From positions 64,336-128,335 of the forward strand of contig JTDE01001115.1 in assembly GCA_014338405.1 (NCBI GenBank): a DNA stretch of 64,000 nt, given 5' to 3'. How positions within the stretch are numbered: position 1 is the first letter of the stretch; the number at the start of each line of letters is the position of its first letter. Both the position numbers and the translations under genes were made by a program. This document shows, one piece after another, positions 60,121-64,000 of the stretch. Source of the DNA: Paragonimus skrjabini miyazakii. Its lineage: Eukaryota > Platyhelminthes > Trematoda > Plagiorchiida > Troglotrematidae. The notes beneath the pieces were generated by a model. The model worked only from the letters and a program-made list of their open reading frames with translations, searched no databases and was not told the origin of the DNA.

Positions 60121-60368
60121 GGTGGAAGATTTATGAATTTAGATGAGACCCAACTGTGAAACGTCAGGGCTTCGACTGGATTCGAACCAGTGACAGAAAC
60201 ATTATGCCTCAACGCGGCAAACGCTCTACCAGCTGAGCTACGAAGCCACGCCAAGAGCCCGGAAATTTCACATTTAGACTCGGTTATCCACCCGTCCCAC
60301 TGTCTGAAATGGAATCCACCAAATGATATAGGGAATCGACTGCCCCGGCAGGATTTCTCAAACAGTTC
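60121..60368 (-). repeat. tRNA-body repeat, copy G2
   Basis: This is the minus-strand partner of 38567-38815. Its tRNA-like part (60247-60167) has a perfect 7-bp acceptor stem (GGCTTCG with CGAAGCC), a D arm TAGCTCAGCTGGTAGAGC, and a T arm ACTGGTTCGAATCCAGT with a perfect B box. An anticodon-like hairpin, TGCC-GCGTTGA-GGCA, would give GTT, but it lacks the invariant U33 and is followed by 13 bases, so the body is about 8 bases too long for a class I tRNA. With similarity extending about 120 bases 5' and 50 bases 3' of the tRNA part in both copies, I call it a tRNA-containing repeat and not a tRNA gene. Confidence 0.75.
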
Positions 60369-60567
60369 ACGCTGGATGCAAACCAGTTTTCTGGCAGACT
60401 CATTTACACTGTGTTCAAAGACGACCGTAGTGACTTTTAAACCCGATGTCAAAAGATTAACCCAAACTAAGCCAGGTGATGGTTAAACTCCGTAGCGCGC
60501 CAGAATGGCGTGAGTAATCTGATTGCCAGTTTACAGCACACATCTACTGTGAGTTAGATTTTTCCAT

Positions 60568-60590
60568 ATCATCATCATCATCATCATCAT
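60568..60590 (-). repeat. (ATG)n terminal repeat of the RTE element
   Basis: A run of ATC trinucleotides on the plus strand, (ATG/TGA)n on the minus strand, lies at the 3' end of the RTE element. RTE-clade elements typically end in short tandem repeats instead of poly(A). Confidence 0.75.
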
Positions 60591-60848
60591 AAAAGCCATG
60601 AACCTGATCAAAAGATGCTGTGGCTCGGGCCGCCACTCGCCTCAACAGTGACGTGGAATATCCTAGAAGAAAACGTTACTAAGACGGTTGAAAATTAATA
60701 AAAGAAGACTAAGCGGATGCACTAGAAATGGTATGGATACCGGTACGCCATTAACTGCGACACATCGCCATCTCGGATAGCGTCTCTAACCAGCGGTTTG
60801 AGTGATCACGAGGACCCCAGCCAGGCAGGCGACACCTACCCACTTGGC

Positions 60849-62566
60849 TCAATGGAGCATCAAGGTCTTCATATTTTGTGACCATGTTGTTGGTTGACCA
60901 CCACGCGGTTTGACCCAACTGTTGGTGGCCTCAGCATATAATGCCCGGTACGGTAAACGATCAGATGACATACGGAGTACGTGACCCAACCATCGCAAGC
61001 TGTGTACCGTGATTAATTGACCAATTGATCGCGCATCCCGAGCGTTCCGGAATACGCGCCGGCGAACTGCCATATTGCTTACGCGATCAGTTCACTTAAT
61101 ATGGGCCAATTCGCGGAGACAACGATGGTCAAACACAGCAAGCTTGTTGATGTCTTCTTTGTGAACAGGCCACGTTTCCGAACCACAAAGCAAAATGGAA
61201 CGCACACAGGCATTTTATACCCTTCCTTTCAGTGACAACCGCACGTCTTTTCGACGCCACAGATGACGCCGTTTGGCAAACGCAACTCCTGCCTTTTCAG
61301 TCCTCGTCGATTTCTCAGCAATATTACAACCTGATTAAATAGTGCTACCCAAGTATGTGAAACTGTCCACAGTATCAAGCGGATTACCTGCAATGAAGAA
61401 AGTAGGAGCTGAAGTATTCCAGTCTTGAAGCAACATTTTGCACTTCGAAGGCGCAAAGCGCATTCCATACAAAATAGCTCGGTCGCTCAGTTTGCTCAAC
61501 ATGATCTGCATGTTTTCGGCAGAGGGGCTAAATAAGACAATGTCGTCCGCGTACTCAAGATCGGTCAATCTAGCACCAGGAAGAAGCTCAACACCAAGCC
61601 CACTGTATTCGCGAAGCGCACCCTCTAGAATGTCGTCTATGACAAAATTGAACAGGAAGGAGGAAATCGGACACCCCTGACGAACACCACCAGAAGTGAT
61701 GAACGCCCAAGACAGTTGTCCATAAACTCTCACCCTGCTTGCAGAGTGAGCATACAGTGATCTCAGTATTTCTCTGGTACTCCCTTGCGGAGAAGGCAGC
61801 TCCAGAGAACGTTACGAGCAGCTGAATCGAAAGCAGCCTTCAGGTCCAAAAAGACCACGACTATCGGCTGTCTGTAACAGTGCCGATGTTCCAACATCCG
61901 TCGCAAGATAAAAATATGATCAACGCAACCTCGACCGGATCGGAATCCTGCCCATTCTTCACGTACCTGACTTTCTCTGGGCTTAGTGAGCCGACGTAAA
62001 ATGAGGCCAGTTAGTAACTTGGACGCAACAGACACCAAACTAATGCCTTTGTGGTTGTCACATTGACTTCGGGCCCCCTGTTTGAAAACGGGAATGACTG
62101 TTGATAGGCACCAATCACGAGGCACCTCTTCAGTCTCCCAAATCGTCTGGAGGAGTTGTGTTAGTTCTGATATCAACCTCCCCCCACCATCCTTCAAAAG
62201 AGAAGGAGGGAGAAGGTCTGGACCAGGAGCCTTATTACGCTTCAATAACTTGAGCTCCAGCACCACTTCCGCTTCCGACGGAGGACCGTCCGGAATGCAA
62301 TAACTAGCCAATCGGGTCCCGTCATCTACATGATCTGGTTGAGGCCAACTGAACTGTCCTTCAAAATGTTCAGCCCACCTATCAAGTCGGCGCGATTGAC
62401 TGGTAATAAGTAAACCATTTTTTTCACATATGGTCTCACTTACACCGACACGACGGCCAGTACAAACACGAATCAGGGAAAAAATCCTTCTGCTATTCAC
62501 AGATAAGATGGTTTTTTCTACCTCTTTCGATTTTGCGACCAAGTATTGCTCACGATTTTTGCGCAA
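60849..62566 (-). pseudogene. RTE element: reverse transcriptase and C-terminal region
   Basis: From 62566 down: LKLLKRNKAPGPDLLPPSLL, DWCLSTVIPVFKQGARSQCD, NHKGISLVSVASKLLTGLIL, EWAGFRSGRGCVDHIFILRR and IVVVFLDLKAAFDSAARNVL (motif A). After a frameshift near 61750 come RVYGQLSWAFITSGGVRQGC (motif B), DLEYADDIVLFSPSAENMQI (motif C, YADD intact) and SFTYLGSTI. The C-terminal block VRRRVFRNARDARSIGQLIT, then LRWLGHVLRMSSDRLPYRAL, ends at 60849. The motif set is RTE-type. Confidence 0.9.
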
Positions 62567-62612
62567 GCTTTTAGTCAGCTTGCGTTTAAGTTCTCGACGG
62601 CCGTCATCATAT

Positions 62613-63827
62613 TCAGAACCAGGTGGGATCGATCAACGCTCGTTCATGTTGCAACTGAACAGCTCCTTTGGAACATGCCCGTTCGCAGCATGCTTTCACA
62701 GCTTCGGCGATTTGTTCCCAGGGTCCAATAGGATCCTTCATCTGACTCGAACTGGGAAACTTCTTCACCAACGCCTTCTGGTAAGCGTTCTTTACATCCT
62801 CATCGCTTGAATGCCAGTTAAGCACCTCAAATTTACGAGCGTAGGTCCTCCGGGCGAATGTTAAAACAAAACGGGTACGCACAACAGCATAGTCCGCGTC
62901 CACACGGTTGCTTCAAAAAGCACGACAGTTTCTGACAGAGTGGCGTCACCTGTAACCAACTGCTATATGATCCAACTGTGATCTTGTCTGAGAAGCACAC
63001 AGAGGTCTCCAAGTAACAGAATGCTTCTTCCTGTGTTGGAATATGGTGCTCGAAATATACAGACAGTAAAATGTGCACAGCTGCAGCAGTCTTTTGCCAT
63101 TATCGGTGCAATGAGTCCGGACACCAAACATACCTCCTAGCCGCTTCTCATCCGAAGAAAGACGACCAAGCTAGGCATTCAAATCGCCCGTTAGTATGAT
63201 GATGTCTGAGTGTTTAGTTTGCCTCAGAAGGTCAACGAGGGCGTCGAAGAACGCCTCCTGGATAGCATCCGAACAGCTGTCCGTCGGAGCGTGCGCCGAT
63301 ATAATGAATACACAACGCCTTTCTGATTTGCGCCGACAGACTTTTACCGTTGTATTGAGTCTGACAGCGCACAAGCGACTGTTCCCTGGAATCCAATCGA
63401 GCAAGCAATGCCTCACCAGAAACCCTGAGAGAGAAGCGCTTGGATCGACAGGTATCTAGAGGTGAGCTCAAATGCATAACCGTGCTAGAATCGTAGACTC
63501 ACGTCTCCGACACACAGCGCACATCAATACCCAGACTTGAGAGAGTACTAGCTACAGCAGCTTGCTGACCGACTTGTCGGAGAGTGCAGACACGGAAGGC
63601 GCCAATGTTTACTAGTTGTCTTGACCTCAGAAAACAATTATCGCCTGAAAGCATACGGAAGGCAGAAGGAATAGGAGGTAAAACAATTGGAGGAAGTCGA
63701 GATCGGTTAGTATTATCACTGTCGAGAGAACGACAACTTCTGATACTTTCCGGTCGTTTACGCCGCGGAAGGGTGTTGACTTGAGGGACCCCGCCCCGAG
63801 TCTCTGACTCAAAAGTTTGACCTGCAA
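62613..63827 (-). pseudogene. RTE element: AP endonuclease and linker
   Basis: On the minus strand, from about 63600: FRVCTLRQVGQQAAVAS, SSLGIDVRCVSET, WIPGNSRLCAVRLNT, IISAHAPTD and IIILTGDLNA, followed by TAG in place of a Gln codon. Then LGRLSSDEKRLGG, TDNGKRLLQLC and SVTWRPLCASQTRSQLDHIA. SAHAPT, GDLNA, TW and SQLDH are the standard endonuclease motifs. Two Trp codons are likely changed to TGA after VGYR and after RAF. The linker WEQIAEAVKACCERACSKG follows in the same frame. Confidence 0.85.
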
Positions 63828-63839
63828 GACAACAGGATT

Positions 63840-64000
63840 NNNNNNNNNNNNNNNNNNNNNNNNNNNNNNNNNNNNNNNNNNNNNNNNNNNNNNNNNNNNN
63901 NNNNNNNNNNNNNNNNNNNNNNNNNNNNNNNNNNNNNNNNNNNNNNNNNNNNNNNNNNNNNNNNNNNNNNNNNNNNNNNNNNNNNNNNNNNNNNNNNNNN
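63840..64000. other. Assembly gap to window end (161 N in view)
   Basis: Ns run from 63840 to the end of the window and hide the 5' end of the RTE element. The full gap may extend beyond the window. Confidence 1.

Larger units (their letters stand above)
60555..63839 (-). mobile_element. RTE-clade non-LTR retrotransposon, near full length
   Basis: The minus strand holds AP endonuclease, linker, RT and C-terminal region in order, about 3.3 kb, ending in a trinucleotide repeat. The 5' end is lost in the terminal gap. Stops are few: TAG at 63173-63171, two TGA near 62946 and 62910, and frameshifts near 62590 and 61750. Most could be single point changes. RTE elements insert by target-primed reverse transcription and their endonuclease has little site preference. 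It lies outside the recognised exons and is the second least damaged element here. Confidence 0.88.

Noticed and set aside
60167..60247. Possible functional tRNA gene on the minus strand
   Set aside because: Acceptor and T arms are perfect, but the anticodon-variable region is about 8 bases too long, U33 is missing, and similarity to 38691-38767 extends well beyond the tRNA on both sides. It is better explained as part of a repeat.
1..64000. Bacterial features such as operons, CRISPR arrays, toxin-antitoxin pairs or phage modules
   Set aside because: No spaced direct repeats of CRISPR type, no clustered long ORFs and no ribosome-site pattern. The spliced gene and retroelements show eukaryotic DNA.

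Overview
The window reads as nuclear DNA of a flatworm, most likely a digenean trematode with a large, repeat-filled genome. This is inferred from three things. There are no long bacterial-style ORFs, operons or ribosome sites. There is one split gene with GT-AG introns, a 46-bp first intron and then introns of about 17.6, 7.8 and 14.1 kb, the small-5'/large-3' pattern known from schistosomes. The rest is decayed retroelements of kinds common in trematodes: RTE, CR1/Jockey, R2-superclade, Penelope-like and Ty3/Gypsy. Species cannot be fixed from sequence alone.

Host gene: five plus-strand exons (16930-17113, 17160-17336, 34927-35129, 42911-43052, 57116-57327) splice in phase into a type II membrane glycosyltransferase of the core 1 beta-1,3-galactosyltransferase (C1GalT1, GT31) family. 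It has an N-terminal signal anchor, a VRHTWARKC-like block, a DDD metal-binding motif and an SGGAGY block. Its C-terminus is uncertain. Nearly everything from 17.3 to 57.1 kb is intron filled with mobile elements.

Layout. 0-9 kb: two 3' ends of one short-LTR family in opposite orientation (601-706 plus, 8255-8360 minus), an RTE-type endonuclease relic (about 1040-1960 minus) and an old tRNA-derived repeat. 11.5-14.2 kb: dead Ty3/Gypsy gag-protease-RT-RNase H. 14.2-15.2 kb: an old head-to-head pair of Penelope-like fragments. 20.4-22.9 kb: decayed CR1/Jockey element. 23.0-24.8 kb: two almost identical 255-bp direct repeats. 26.9-28.2 kb: inverted pair encoding a conserved unknown 54-codon peptide. 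31.0-33.7 kb: a nearly intact R2-superclade element with two C2H2 fingers and a restriction-like endonuclease. 39.6-40.8 kb: second CR1/Jockey relic. 45.8-48.2 kb: a young Penelope-like element with 702-bp inverted arms, a 32-bp tail and 20-bp target duplications, inserted in a third CR1 relic. 60.5-63.8 kb: a near full-length RTE element running into an assembly gap.

The least expected structures are three copies (42.25, 52.40 and 56.12 kb) of a fold-back element with inverted arms; in the two fuller copies the arms surround a tRNA-like Pol III promoter. A second repeat family (38.57 and 60.12 kb) carries its tRNA-like body in the middle instead of at the 5' end. Three runs of N (31020-31119, 46683-46962, 63840-64000) fall inside retroelements. 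All identities rest on reading motifs by eye; no database search was possible.
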